Assembly: GCA_036927565.1 (NCBI GenBank)
Contig: JAYESD010000008.1
Coordinates: forward strand, 17,688,100-17,752,099
Length of the DNA stretch: 64,000 nucleotides
Origin: Tuctoria greenei
Lineage: Eukaryota > Streptophyta > Magnoliopsida > Poales > Poaceae
Direction: 5' to 3'
Below are positions 22,701 through 37,200 of the stretch, piece after piece. The stretch's first letter is position 1, and each line of letters opens with the position of its first letter. The notes under the pieces were generated by a model. That model saw nothing but the letters and a program-made list of their open reading frames with translations. It was not told where the DNA came from and did not search any database. The translations under genes and the position numbers were made by a program.

Positions 22701-25700
22701 ACAAGATGAAATGACACTTCTAGCACAAGCTCGGTAAAAGAACAAAAGTATATCTGCGCCATTACTCACCTACATGATTGAAACATACTTAAGCTTATCA
22801 CAACCAGAGAAGCAATATTACAGACAAACAATACAAAATATTTGATTGACCTTACTTTCTCTCCCTAACTTTGCAGTCCGACAAAGAGAAAACTATTATG
22901 GCTCAGATTGCTGATGGCTGGCTAGACTAGCCCAGCCTGGGACAAGTCTGCTTCTGTCCCCACCTGGGGAGCATGGCAGGAGCCATAGGGCTAGCCATTG
23001 TTGAGTTAAATCATGTTTTCTAGAGTAGAATAGAGATTAGAGGGTGTCCAGATCTGGACATAAAAGTTTGAGATAGAGTCCTAGTCGGAATTTAGGAAGA
23101 AGGGTTCCAGTTCATATAGGGATTTGGGTCACATGTTAGGGGCTTGCATAATAGCCAGCAAAGCCCCAACAGTTCAATCAATCCTATGAAGAAAGATTAT
23201 TGAGTTCGGAACTCCAACAATTGCAGCAGAGCTAGATCGATCTAGGGATGAGCGTACCTCGGTGAGTCGAAGAAGTTTCTGCTCAGTGCGGATCCAGATG
23301 GGAGTGGCGCCCAGACGGCGCTCGACGCAAGTCTCGGTCAGAGTCAAGGCGGATTCGAGGCGGGTGACTCAAAATCGATGCAAATCGAGTCGTGCCGCTT
23401 CTGATCTCGTCGAATACAACACAAATCCGACATATCCCCTCCCTCCCAATGTTGATCGAACCTTGCAGAGGCAATTCCCACGAGTGGCACTGCAGACCGA
23501 GGCGGATCCGTGGCGGCGTAGGAGCGCTGAGGACGATTCTGCCAGTGGTCGTAGTTGTGCATCGGGAGAAGGACGAACTCGAAGAACACAGGCGCTCAGG
23601 CTCGAGATTGGCGGCGCACGACAGAGGGAGCGGAAGTTGGCAGTGGCTCGACTGAAGGAGTGGGGTGCGGTTGCCTTAGGGTTCATTAAGCGCTCAGGCT
23701 CTGTGTGGAAGTTGGGCCAAGTTCAGGCTGGTGAGGTCCCTTCGTGGGTAGAGCTCGGTTGGGTTGGGCCAGTCTGTTGGTGCTTTGGCTAAAGACACTC
23801 AACGACTGTACCTGTAAAAGCTCTAAATTCCAAGTGTTCACAGAAATGAGGAAGGAAATAGTAGAGATAATGCTCACAGGAAAAATGGATTAAATCAAAA
23901 ACCCTAAATGAGGAGGTTCATTCAAATCAATCTTATGCTCACATTAGGTCAAAATGAAAAAATGAGTTCACCAATGGATTCCTCATAATTCAAATAGTAT
24001 CCCTGCCAAGTTCCATAATTCTTTAAGGTCATTGGCTACTAAATTCAATAAGGACATTGAAAAGCATTTGAATTTAAATCCAAATTTGAATTTGACTAAA
24101 ACTTTGCCAAATATCGAAATTGAGTCCAGATTTAGATTCTACATATTTGATTTGGTTTACCTGCCAAGTTTGAAGAATTTTGGACAAAGTTTGGTAGGGG
24201 AAATTGATTGACTAGAGAGATAAGGAGGAGGATGGTCGTGGGTCCCACATGGCAGCCTAATACACCAATTGTCGGCTCTGTACGATCTTTTGCTGCTGCT
24301 GCTTGTTAGCTTGGCAAGCAAGCAGACAGCTCCATGGAGAGGAGATATAATTGCGCGCTCACCCACTCCACTACTTCCCTAGCTAGTTCCTTGGCCTAGC
24401 AGCAACAATCATCCATCGCCATTCTCTCTGTTCTACCGCTGATATGGCGGTTTCTCTTTGGTGTGCGCAGAGGACTTGACAACAGAAGGTGTGATTGGCG
24501 ATTGGATCTCAGAGGATATCGCGAAGATTGTGGCTGAGAAGAAGTGTTGTCGCCTGGGCTGGAAAGATACCCCGCCAGGGCGACCAGAAGAACAACTCTC
24601 AGGTAAGGGAGATTATTATTCTTCGATGATCTGATTACAAGCCTATGTTGTTGCCTTTATAGACCCAAGCATAACTTATTTTGGCTCTGACTCAGTTTCA
24701 GAAACAGACTCTGGAACTGAAACAAAAACTAACTCTGACTCTGAAACTAAAACTGACTCTGATTCTAAAACTAATTCTGACTCTGACTCTGAAACTGAAA
24801 CTAACTCTGAAACTGATTCTAAATATCCCTTATTTCTATTCTATTTATTTCTTGCGCCTGCTGTATGTGCGCCCATAAAAAGAATCAATAACATTTCCCC
24901 CCTCCCCGACAAACAGCTTGTCCTCAAGATGAAAATCTGGATATTTTTCTTTGAACTCAGTTAGTGTTTCCCATGTTGAATCTTCAGTTGAGCGACCAAC
25001 CCATTGCACCAGAATCTGCCAAACTCCCCTATTTAGCCTCGCTCTTGTCACCTTTTCTGGGGAAGGAATAATTCTCCCATGTAAAAAATCAGGAAGCTTT
25101 GCACCCTGCTTTGGTGGTTCTCCTTCAAACTTCTTTAACAGAGATACATGAAAAACATCATGTATCTTGGATTTCTCAGGCAGCTGTAATCTATATGATA
25201 CTTAGCCAATACGTTCAATTATCTTAAAAGGCCCATAAAACCTCTGTCTTAATTTCCCTGAAGCTGGTATTGTAATTCCTGTTGCATTTCTGTGTTGTAA
25301 ACGCAACCATACCCAATCTCCCACCTGAAAATTCAGCATACGTCTCATCTGGTTGTGAGAGTTTCTCAAGCATCTTGAGCCTGTAGTAACCGTTCTTTTA
25401 TTTCCATCAAGAATTCATCTCTGTCACATAATTGTCTGTCCACAGCTGCCACCTTTGCAATTCCTGGCTCATAAGACAACAATGTGGGAGGGTCTCTTCC
25501 ATAAACCACTCTAAAGGGTGTAGTGCGGAGAGCAGATTGATAGGAAGAATTATAACAATATTCTGCCCAAGAAAGCCATTGTAGCCAAGTATGTGGTCGA
25601 TCACCAGCCAAACACCTTAAGTACATAGTAATGACACGATTAACCACTTTTGATTGACCATCGGTTTGTGGATGAAAGGTTGAGCTCATGTTAAGTTTCA

Positions 25701-28700
25701 CCCCTGCATGTCTGAACAATTCTTTCCAAAAATTGCTAGTGAAAACCACATCTCTATCACTTACAATAGAGCAAGGAAATCCATGTAGTTTAACAATATG
25801 ATCAAAAAAAAACTTTGGCCACAGATGTTGCTGAATAAGGGTGGGCCAAAGGAATAAAATGGGCAAACTTTGAAAATCTATGCACCACAGTTAAAATGAC
25901 AGACTTAGCCCCAACTTTTGGAAATCCTTCAATGAAATCCATAGAAATATCATTCCAAATATCACTTGGTATTTCCAATGGTTGCAATACTCCAGCTGGG
26001 TGTAAATGTTCCGTTTTGTTTTTCTGGCAGATCAGACATCCTTGGACAAATTCTTTCACACGTTTATGTGCCAAAGTACTATAGAATGCAGCCCTGAATC
26101 TGTGAAGTGTCTTTTGAATTCCTTCATGTCCCATATGTGCATGTTCCAGTAACTGTGGCCATAATACAGGGTTATCTGGTAAAAATATTTTTTTTCTTGA
26201 ACATCAGTAACCCGTCACTTATTTGCCATCCCTCAGGTGCATTCTTACTTTGAATCTGCTGCCATAATGAAATTGCTTTCTGATCCTCTTGTAGTTCACT
26301 TCGTAATGTTTCAAAAATATCAAACGTAGGTTCTGATATTGCTGCCAGTAACCCTCCTTCTGTATCTTTTCTAGATAAGGCATCTGCAGCACCATTTTGT
26401 TTCCCAGATCTATACTCCACAGTTAAATTGAACCCAAATAATTTGCTTACCCAAGTGTGTTGTGGAATTGTTGTGAGTCGTTGATCTAATAGAAACTTGA
26501 GACTATAGTGATCTGTCCTTACAGTAAATTCTCTTCCCCACAAATATGGTCTCCAGTGTTTCACTGCTTTAACCAAACCAATTAACTCACGTTCATAAGC
26601 CGGTAGCTTGGTATGATGTGATGCTACTGGTCTGCTAAAAAATGCCACTGCTCCATCTCCCTGATGTAAAACTGCACCAAATCTAGACCCGGAGGCATCA
26701 CAATCTACAAAGAATCTTTTCTGAAAATCTAGAAGTTGTAGAATTGGAGCTGTTGTCAACGCTGTCTTCAATTTTCTGAAAGCTTTTTCTGCTTCTTCGG
26801 ACCATGAAAATGCTTCTTTTTTAAGTAGATCAGTCAATGGTTTGGCTATGGCTCCGTATTGTGCAATAAACTTACGATAATAACCTGCCAACCCTAAAAA
26901 TCCCCTTAAAGCTTTTACTGTCTTTGGTGTTGGCCAAATTTCTACTTCTGCTATTTTCGTAGGATCCATAGATACACTCCCATTGGATACGATATGGCCT
27001 AAATATGTAACTGAAGTCTGTCCAAAGAAGCATTTTGATTTCTTTAGAACTAGATGATTCTCACGAAGGACTTGAAAAACAGCTTTGACATGTTGTAAAT
27101 GTTCTGACCAAGAAGAGCTGAATATTAATATATCATCAAAAAATACCAGCACTGATTTTCTGAGGAATGACTTCAATATATCATTCATCATTGCTTGAAA
27201 AGTAGATGGTGCATTTGTGAGACCAAAACCATAAATTCAAAATGACCATGGTGAGTCCTGAAAGCTGTCTTTTCAATATCCCCTTTATACATGCATACTT
27301 GGTGATAGCCACTCCTCAAATCCAACTTCGTAAAAAATCTTGCTTTTTTCAATTCATCCAGTAGTTCTTCTATTATTGGTATAGGAAACTTGTCCTTAAT
27401 TGTTTGCTCATTTAAAGCTCTATAGTCCACACAAAACCTCCATGTTCCATCTGCCTTTTTCACCAAGAGAACCGGAGAAGAAAATGTTGAGGTGTTGGGT
27501 CTTATAATACCTTGTTTCAGCATTTCATCACATTGCTTCTCTATCTCATCCTTCAATAATTGAGGATATCTATAAGGCCTGACTGCAACTGGTGTTGTTC
27601 CTGGTCGTAAGTGGATTCGATGGTCATGGCGTCTCACTGGAGGTAGTCCATGTGGTGCTTTGAACAGATCCTCAAATTGTTGTAGTAATACTTCCATTAA
27701 TTCCTTCACTGTAGCATATTGTAAAGTAGCATATGGCTGTCCTCCTAGTCCTGTCCACTTCACCGTTTTTTCTGATCTTTGGAAGGACATAGTTAGCTTA
27801 TCAAAATCCCATAAGATGGGTCCCAATGTTTGCAACTATTTGACACCCAAAACTACCTCAAACCCCTGTAATGGCAACACAAAACAATCCACTGTGAGTT
27901 TTTCTCCATTAATGATTAATTCTGTGTTAGCACAAACTCTCTTGATAACCACTTTTTCTCCATTGGCCACTGTAACTGATAATCCATGCTTCTTATTGAT
28001 TGGAAGTTTTAATTCTGCGGCTGTAGCTTCATCAATAAATGTATGAGTTGAACCTGAATCTATCAATGCATGTAAGGACTGATGGCCCACTTTAATCTTC
28101 ATCTGCATAGTCTTTGCTACCCCAATTCCAGTAAGTGCATGTAATGAGATACCCAAATCTTCAGCTATTTCTTGTACATCTTCCCCTTCATCTAATTCCA
28201 GCACAAACAGGCTTTTTCCATTGCATTTATGTTCTGATGTGTATTGCTCACTACAATTATAACATTCTCCATTAGCCCTTTTAATAGCCATTTCTTCTGG
28301 GGTCAGTCTTCTAAATTTTGGTTTTGATGCTGCTGTGGAACCTTGGGAACTAGAGCTTCTGTTGGATGTTGGCACTGTCAAAGAAGCCATTGCCACGCAG
28401 GTTTCCTTTTATATAAACAGATTTTCCCTCACCTTCATATGCCTGCCTTTTCTCAAATGCCCTAGCCAGACTCATTGTTGTTTGTAAGTTTGCTGGAGCT
28501 TGGAGTTCCACATCTGTACGCAGAGGCTGTCCCAACCCAGCTGTAAACATATTGATCTGTTGATTCATAGAAAGATCTTCACATCTACAAAGTAAAGCCA
28601 AAAATTGGCGCTGATATTCTTCAAGTGTCCCTGTGCGGTGTAATTCTTTCAATTCTGCTAGGCCATTAGAATATATGGGTGGGACAAAACGTAGGTTTAC

Positions 28701-31146
28701 AAAATCTGCAAATCTTGGCCAAGACAAGACTCCATGATCTCGCTCTAATGCATAGTACCACTGTGTTGTAATGCCTTCTAAATACAAGGAAGCCATCCAT
28801 ACTTTATCTTCATTCATTGTCCTCATACCACAAAAATAAGATTCACACTTTGTAAGCCAAGTTAGTGGGTCGGATTCTCCATCAAAAATGAGAAAGTTAA
28901 TCTTGGGAAACCGTTGGTTTTGACTGCGCTCATGACCATGCACTGTATGGTTGGAAGACTCATCGTGATGCCGTCTTGGAGACTTGGTGTTGTTGTTTGC
29001 CCAAGATTGGATTTGCTCCTCTGTTTTTGCAAGACGTGAATCATGGGAGTCCATTCTAGAATTCAGAGTACTCATTTGTGCTAGAAGCCTATCAAGTTTC
29101 TGTGAATCTGTAAGTGCCCCAGAATCGTCTTCAGCGCCGGCCATGTCAGCGATGCGCTGATTGGAATCTGATACCAAACTGATATGGCAGTTTCTCTTTG
29201 GTGTGCGCAGAGGACTTGACAACAGAGGGTGTGATTGGCGATTGGATCTCAGAGGATATCGCGAAGATTGTGGCTGAGAAGAAGTGTTGTCGCTTGGGCT
29301 GGAAAGATACCCCGCCAGGGCGACCAGAATAACAACTCTCAGGTAAGGGAGATTATTATTCTTCGATGATTTGATTACAAGCCTATGTTGTTGCCTTTAA
29401 ACAGACTCTGAAACTGAAACAAAAACTGACTCTGACTCTGAAACTAAAACTGACTCTGATTCTAAAACTGATTCTGACTCTGACTCTGAAACTAAAACTA
29501 ACTCTGAAACTGATTCTAAATCTCCCTTATTTCTATTATATTTATTTCTTGCGCCTGCTGTATGTGCGCCCATAAAAAGAATCAATAACAACCGCAAACA
29601 CTCCCCGACGAGCCAAGGATTGAGGCCAAGTTTCATCGTCTCCCCAACAGCAAAGTGGAGCCCACAATCCTTCTCTACCATCTCCATTCATTGGTTCTTC
29701 GTTTCCTCACTTTGTTGCTTGGTATTTTGAAGCTTTGCCGAGGTTAACGGGAAAAGCCGCCAAGCACCGCCTCTGCTCACCATCGCCAAGACGGAGCATA
29801 CCTTCTCGCACCCACCTCTAAGTAGCAAAGTGATGTGTTATCATCTCTTGAATATGTCCCTACAATTTTTCGGCACGGCATGGACCCTAGCCCTAGGATT
29901 TCTCTGTTTTCCGATGAAGTGTTCATAGAACCGAAGCTAGGTTTTACCTTCAATTCGGTTTCCACGTTGAGTCATCGTCTAATCCGATTAGAGATTATGT
30001 TTTGCACACCCTTGTGCACCCCTCGATCAAGAAGCATCTAAAACCATCAAGTAGGGATTTGGGAATGCAAGTTTTTTTTTCACCGGCGGCACAATAGAGC
30101 TAGGTCAACAGTGAACATTTTGTTCACGTCCCTTCCACCCATATCACGGCCCAGATTCTTGCTCCTGTGTGCGTAGCGGAGCTTTTGGTAAGGAAATCGA
30201 GTTGTAAAAGCTAGGTTTGAGGATTTTCACCGTCACCGATAAAGTGAATTCCGCCGTCCCGAGCTGTAAGAGCTAGGAGTTTTCATTGCTGCTAATTTAA
30301 CGAGCCTATACCGTACTAATAAGCCTTTTATGCATCATTGAGTGTTTGAATTCCATCTTGCTCACCAAGGAAATAGAGGCATGGGAACGCAGACGAACAA
30401 CTAAAGATTTAAGTTGATAACTATTGTAACAAACATGTTAGCCCTACAATTTGGTTAGCACACCTCCCAGATCAAAAACGAGTTTTTGCATTGTGCAATT
30501 TATTAGAATAGTTTCTAATTGGAATAAAAAGAACTAGATCAAGAGTCAGTTTCACTTTCTATTTCTTCCGTCTCAGTTAAAACTATCTCATACCTTGTCA
30601 GCATACTTCAAAACCAAACAACATATCTTTAAACTACATCCATCTTTCCACTACTCAATCGATATTTGAAAAGCAAATTATTAAATATAAAAAGAAATGG
30701 TTCGTGCTATTTAGAGTATGCAAAAGTACTAAAGAAGAATAATAAGGATACCTAAAGGCATGGAAAAAACCAAGCATGCATAATGACTGAATTGTAAGGA
30801 TAGAGCAACCTACAGTGGAGCAACATTGTCGTGTTTTATCAGAAGAAGAATTTTCCCCCAAATAGCAACTGTTTTGTTCAATCCTTCTGATAGAATGCGT
30901 ATGGTTGCTTTCTTGTGAGATGTTTTTACTGTGACAGAACAACAATAGAGGACAAACGAGTCAACAACAGAACTTTTTTTTTGGAAAAAAAAAACTTCAA
31001 TACTTGCACTTAACAAGAGCATTACACTTGACATGACTAAAGGAGGACGCCAATGATGCTAATTCGTTGGATCGCAGATGTCCCTGTGAAATAATTTTGT
31101 TATACATTAACATCTTTTCCCGTAAAAGCAAGAAGATAAAATTTCA

Positions 31147-31202
<56 letters not shown>

Positions 31203-34200
31203 AGCACACACATTCTCATTAAACACATATTTGAGAAATATAAACTGAATTGTAATTAGTTTAGCATATCATCTGCAAATACAAGAGCAACTTATACCCA
31301 GATGACCAGATGAGTTATATATTATTTATTCAATGAGAAAAAACAAAAAAGAACGTGCAGCAGCCCACAATTTGATTAAGAAGAGAGTTCACATGTTATG
31401 ATTCCTCCTCTTGGGTGTGTGCAGGGGGAACACAGCAGGTGGAGAGACCGAAGATTGGATCTCAGGGGGTAGCGTGATGAACAGGGTGGGAGGAAGTAGT
31501 GTTGTCTGGGCTGGCAAATGATCCAGCCAGGGCGACCGAAGAACACCCCTTGAGGTAAGGGATACTTTATTTCTTTGATGATCTAATACAAACTATGCTG
31601 CTGCCTTTTATAGAACAGTAAGGCCAATGGAAGCTTATTTTGGATCAGGTTCTGTTGCAACAGAATCTGATCTGAACAACCCAAACAAAACTCTAACAGA
31701 TTACTTAACTAAATCTCTCTCTTATCCTTTATCCACTACTGGCGCCTCACATACTGGTGCCCATAGAATGAGTCAATGATATTTCCCTCCATCTCAAAAT
31801 ACAGTTTGTCCTCAAGCTAGAAATGAGGGTACTTTTCCTTGAAATCATCGAGCCATTCCCAAGTAGCATCGGTAGGACTTCTGCCAACCCACTGAACTAA
31901 CAGTTACCATCTTCCTCGATTCATTCTTGTCTTGAATATTTTCTCTGGATATCAATAATACGGCCATGCAAGAAGTCTGGCAACTACAAAGGCTCAGACG
32001 GTGGGCTGCCCTGGAACTTCCTCAATAGTGAGACACGAAAGACATTATGAACTCTTGCTCGTGCTGGTAATTGTAGCTTATAAGATACTTGTCCAATGCG
32101 CTCAATAATCTGGAATTGCTATAGTTTGTAGTGTGTGTGTCAAGGATGGTATGGTCAATAGCTCGAAAAGATCTTGAATCCTAGCTCTTACCCTATATAT
32201 GTAACCCTTTAGCACTATCAATGGATTAAAAAGTTGATCATTATTCTTTCCTTCATGATATCAGCTTAGGCTTTCCTCTCCTCTCTCCTCCCACCACCAG
32301 CGCTGCCTCCATGGCACCACCAGCCAACGAGCGGGCGCAGCCGGTCCTCTCTCTCCCCTACTCCTCCTATCCCATGTTGCCAGCCTCCGCCACGCGCGTC
32401 CCTCCTCCTACCCCACGCTGGCGGCCTACCGCGCGTGTCCCCGCCCTCCTCCCCCTAAACCGTGCCGCTGGCCTTCGTCGCGCACGTCCCTCCTACCCTG
32501 CGTCGTCGGCCTTCCGAGCGTGTCCCTCCTACCCCGCGATGTCGGCCTTCCGAGCGCGTCCCTGCCCTCCTCCCCCTACCCAGCGCCGCTGATCTCCGCC
32601 GCTAACGTCCCTCCTACAAGTGTCGTTGGCATCCACCATGTGTGTCCCTCTTACCCGCGTCGCCGTCATCCGCCGCCAGCGCCCCTCCTACCCCGTGTTG
32701 CCGGCCTTCCGCGCGCGTCACTGCCCTCCTACTACCCCGTGTTGTCGACCTTCCGCGCGTGTCCCTGCCCTCCTCCCCCTACCCCACGTCGTCGGCCTTC
32801 ACCACTCGCGTCCCCCTACCCTGCGTCGCCGGCCTCCGTCGCGCGCATCCCTCCTACCCCGTGTCGCCGACAACAGCCTTGCGCGCCCCTCCTACCTCGC
32901 GTTGTCGGCCTTCAGCACGCGTGCCTGCACACCTCTCCCTATCCCGCGTCGTCGGTCTCCACCACGTGCGTCCCCGCCGCAGGCCTTCGTCGCGTGCGTC
33001 CCACCTACCTCGCATCGCTGGCGTCCGCCGCGCGCGTCCTGTCTCTCCTTCCAAGCACTGTCGCCCTTCGTCGCGCGCACCTGAGCCATCTCTGTTGGTC
33101 GTGCCCCTCGTGGCGAGATGTTTGTGAACCACTCTGCCCTCGACGCCGCTCGAGAGCGTGAGTGGGCACTTCTACGGTGTTCTTCGCTGGAATATGTTAG
33201 AGTGTGTTTACTCATGTATGTAGGATCTTTTGGTCCATTCTCAACATCTACCACGAGTAGATATTGTGACTGCGAGGGGGTCATATTAGAGTGTCTTTGT
33301 GTTTACTCATGTATGAAGGGTGTTTTTGTCTAGTCTCAACATCTATCGCAACAAGAGTTTCGACTGCGGGAGATGTTAGAGTTTGTAGTGTGTGTGTCCA
33401 GGGTAGTATGGTCATTAGCGAGGAGAGTTCTTGAACCCTAACTCTTACCCCTGTATATGTAACCCTTTGGCACTATCAATGAATTAAAAAGTTGAGCATC
33501 ATTCTTTCCTTCAGGATGGCCCATAAAACTTTGGATTCAACTTAGCTGCAGTTTCTGATGTGATGGAACTTTACCCATACCCAATCTCCAAACTCAAATA
33601 TCACCAATTGTCTATTCTGATCATGATAAAGCTTCATTGTGTCTTGTGCCTGATAAGGTATCATGGACGGGTCCCTACCATAAATAACCATAAAAAGAGT
33701 AGTTTGCAAAGAGGTGCGGTAGGAAGAGTTGTAGCGGTACTCAACCTATGGTAGCCACTGTACCCAAGTTTTTGGTCTGTCCCCCTGTCATGCATCTTAA
33801 GTACATGGAGATGACTTTATTAACCACTTCAAATTGCCCAGCCGTTTGAGGGTGGAAAGCTCAGCTAATTTATAGTTTTAAGTCCAGCCTGTTGAAATAA
33901 TTCCCACCAAAAATTACTTGTGAAAACTGTATCCCTGATGCTTACAATCGAACAAGGGAAGTCATGCAGTTTCACAGTATTATCAAGGAAAGCTCTAGTC
34001 ACCGATGCTGCTGAATATGGATGGTCCAACGGAATGAAATGTACACATTTAGAAAATCAATTACAGCGGTTAGAATCACAGATTCACCTCCTACTTTAGA
34101 AAACCCTTCAATGAAATCCATAGAAATGTCTGTTAGAATAGGAAGTATATCTCTAGAATAGGAAATATATCCTCTGGTATCTCTACAGCAGGAAATATAT

Positions 34201-37200
34201 TATCTAGTATCCCTGTAATAAGAAATATATCATCCTGATCTCTTGTGACCAAATTAGCTGAGATAAGCTTTTGGTATAGGATCAAAATATCTGTTATAAT
34301 CCAAACTTACCCTGTAAACACCACGGATCAGGTTGTTTGATCCCTATATAATAAACTCGTGGCCCGAGACAAAGGGTTCAACGCTTCTCACACTTTCAAC
34401 ATGGTAATCAGAGCCACCTCCTCCATCCATTAGCCGACGCCTGACCAAGATCAAGTCGACATCAACCTCACCATTGACAAGATCTCATGGCGTCTTCTAG
34501 CTCTGCAGTACCAGCGCCCCTTCTATGGAAAAATGTTTCTGTAAAACTCAACAAACCAACTTCGCGCTCTGGAAAGCACAAGTTCTGCCCATCCTTAGAG
34601 GTGCACAGTTGCAAGGCTACTTGGATGGCACAGCTATAGCACCCAACGAGAAGATCTCTGTCAAACAGGATGGCAAGACGATGTATGACATCAACCCGGA
34701 GTATGTCCGATGGGCCGCACTCCAACAGCAGGTTCTTGGCTTACTCATGACATCCATGGCACAAGAAGTCATGGGTCAGGTTGCCAACTATGAAACACCA
34801 CATGAGGTGTGGTTAGAACTGCAGAAGACCTATGTGTCGCAGTCAAGAGCCCGAACTGTGAACACAGAGATTGCTCTGGCTACTAAAAAAACGTAATATG
34901 ACAATGGTTGAATATATTATCAAGATGAAATCTCTTGCAGATAAGATGGCATCTGCAAAGAAGACCATTGATTATGAGTAACTCGTCTCGTACATCCTGG
35001 CGGGACTCGGTGAAGAATACAATCCAGTCGTCTCTTGCTCTGGTGGCCCATGTTTTGAGCAGGCCACCGTGGTTGAAGCCACCTCTCAACTTCTCAACTT
35101 TGACGCCAGAATGGATATACTTCATGGAGGCTATCAAGCATAATGCTGCTGGTCGAGGACGCAGAAACAACAATTACGGTCCCGGCTGTAGTAGAGGCAG
35201 AGGGTGTGGTGGCCCTTCTGGTGGCCATGGCAGTTATCAAGGTCCATCACCTTCTGATGAACGTCCACAAGCTCGGTGCACTGACAAGATCTGTCAAGTT
35301 TGCGGCAAAGCAGCACATATTGCTCTCGATTGTTGGTACCGCTACGATGAATGATATACCTTCGACACCAAGACTGCTGCTAGGGGTGGGCAAAAAAATC
35401 GAAAACCGAAAACCGAACACTGGAACCGAAATAACCGAAACCGAAACCGAAATAACCGAAACCGGTCCAAACCGAATAAATTTCGGTTCCCAAAGTGTGA
35501 AAACCGAATTTTTTTCCCAGATTCGGTTTTATTTTCCGGTTAACCGGTAAACCGAATTACAGATCAATACATTAATTCAGCCCAACCTAGCAGCCCAATA
35601 AGCCACAAAACCTTACCCACTGCGGCCCATCCAGCGCCAATCTTCGTGCTGCCTCCGTAAGGACCGTAACCCTACGAGTCCATCCGACTCCGAGTGGCTA
35701 TTCTCTCTGACGCCACCCCGCCCCCTAAATCGAATCGGCGAAAGTCCCTGTCTCCGTCGGCTATGACCTCGCGAGTCCCAATCTCCGACGGCTATGACCC
35801 TGCGCCAGCCCATGGCCCATGGTCGCCGCGTGACCATCCCCTCCCCTCATCGTCGTCGCCTCGCCCTTCTCCGCCGTCGAACCTCGTGGCCCACGCCTCG
35901 CCCGACTGCGCCGCCACCAGCCGTCGTGCACACCTCCGCCGACGGCCGACGCAGCCCCAAAGTCGTAGCCTGGTCGCCGTGTGTCGCCGCCCTCGAGTCC
36001 TCACGGCTAGCGGGTCAGGTATGAATATTGACAACATTAGTTATGCTTTTATTGATACTCCTGTCAACACCTTGCATCTCAAAAATGTCTTGCACGTTCC
36101 TCATGCCACAAAAAATCTTGTCTCAGTTCAATGATTCTCCAAAGACAATTGTGTCTCACTTGAATATTTTCTTTACTATTTTTTGATTAAGGACCTGAAC
36201 ACGAGAAAGGTTCTGCTCCGCGGTAGATGTGAAGACGGTCTCTACCCCTTACCAAACCTCCGGAGAGGGGCTCTTGGTGCCATCAAGATGTCCTCTCACC
36301 GGTGGCATAATCGCATTGGCCATTCGTCTTTCCAGATTATCTAGAAGTTAGTCAACCAAAATAAGATTTTGTGTTCTAGTGAGTCAGAAGAGTTTGTCGC
36401 AAAGAGTCATGAACTTCTCTATCCTACATCAACAAGTGTCTCTTCAAAACCTCTTGAACTTGCATTTTCTAATGTATGGGGCCCTGCTCCCGAGTCTATG
36501 GATCGAAAAAATATTATGACAATTTTATTAATGATTTCAGCAAGTTCACATAGGTTTATATGCTCAAATTTAAATTTGAAGTCTTTGAAAAGTTTGTTGA
36601 ATTTCATAACATGGTTGAGCGCCGCTTTAACACCAACATTATTACTGTCCAAACTGATTGGGGAGGAAAATATCAGTGTGAAGTCGTTCTTTAGCAAGAT
36701 AGGTATCTCACACCTAGTGTCTTGTCTCCACGCTCACCAACAAAATGGCCCTTCTGAAAGGAAGCATCGCGACATAGTAGAAGTTGGTCTATCTCTAATT
36801 GCACATGTTTCAATACCACTAAAATTCTGGGACGAAGCATTTGCTACTGCTGCATACCTCATAAATCGCACACCCACAAAATTGCTTGCTTATTCATCTC
36901 CTCTAGAGAAATTACTTCAAGAACCTCCTGATCATTCTTTCCTCAAGGTTTTTGGATGTCCATGTTAGCCTAACTTGCGTCCTTTCAATACTCGCAAATT
37001 GTCTTTTAGGTCGGTTTGTTGTGTCTTCTTAAGATACAGCACCATGCATAAGAGGTATAAGTGTCTAGAAGTATCCACTGGTCGTATTTATATCTCGTTG
37101 GATGTTTTTTTGATGAAAATGTTTTTCCGTTTGCTGAGCTTCAACCTGATGCTGGTGCTAGACTAAGGGCTGAAATAAATATGTTGCCTTCCACCATTTA

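Larger units (their letters stand above)
24440..29590 (-). mobile_element. Complete Ty3 chromovirus A (5151 bp)
   Basis: Short LTRs at 24440-24893 and 29180-29590, TSD ACCGC at 24435-24439 and 29591-29595, a PBS on the right, a polypurine tract (AGGGGGGAAA, minus) on the left. Order gag, protease, RT, RNase H, integrase, chromodomain. Short LTRs plus a chromodomain fit a Reina-like chromovirus. At least five frame lesions. Inserted in intron 10, sense with TTC5. Confidence 0.95.

Noticed and set aside
32311..33161. Long overlapping open frames rich in Pro and Arg as a host gene
   Set aside because: All frames are open because of a GC-rich minisatellite between two short LTRs; no conserved domain is visible.
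34402..34415. tRNA gene-like match
   Set aside because: It is only a short complement to a tRNA 3' end and forms the primer binding site of Copia C.
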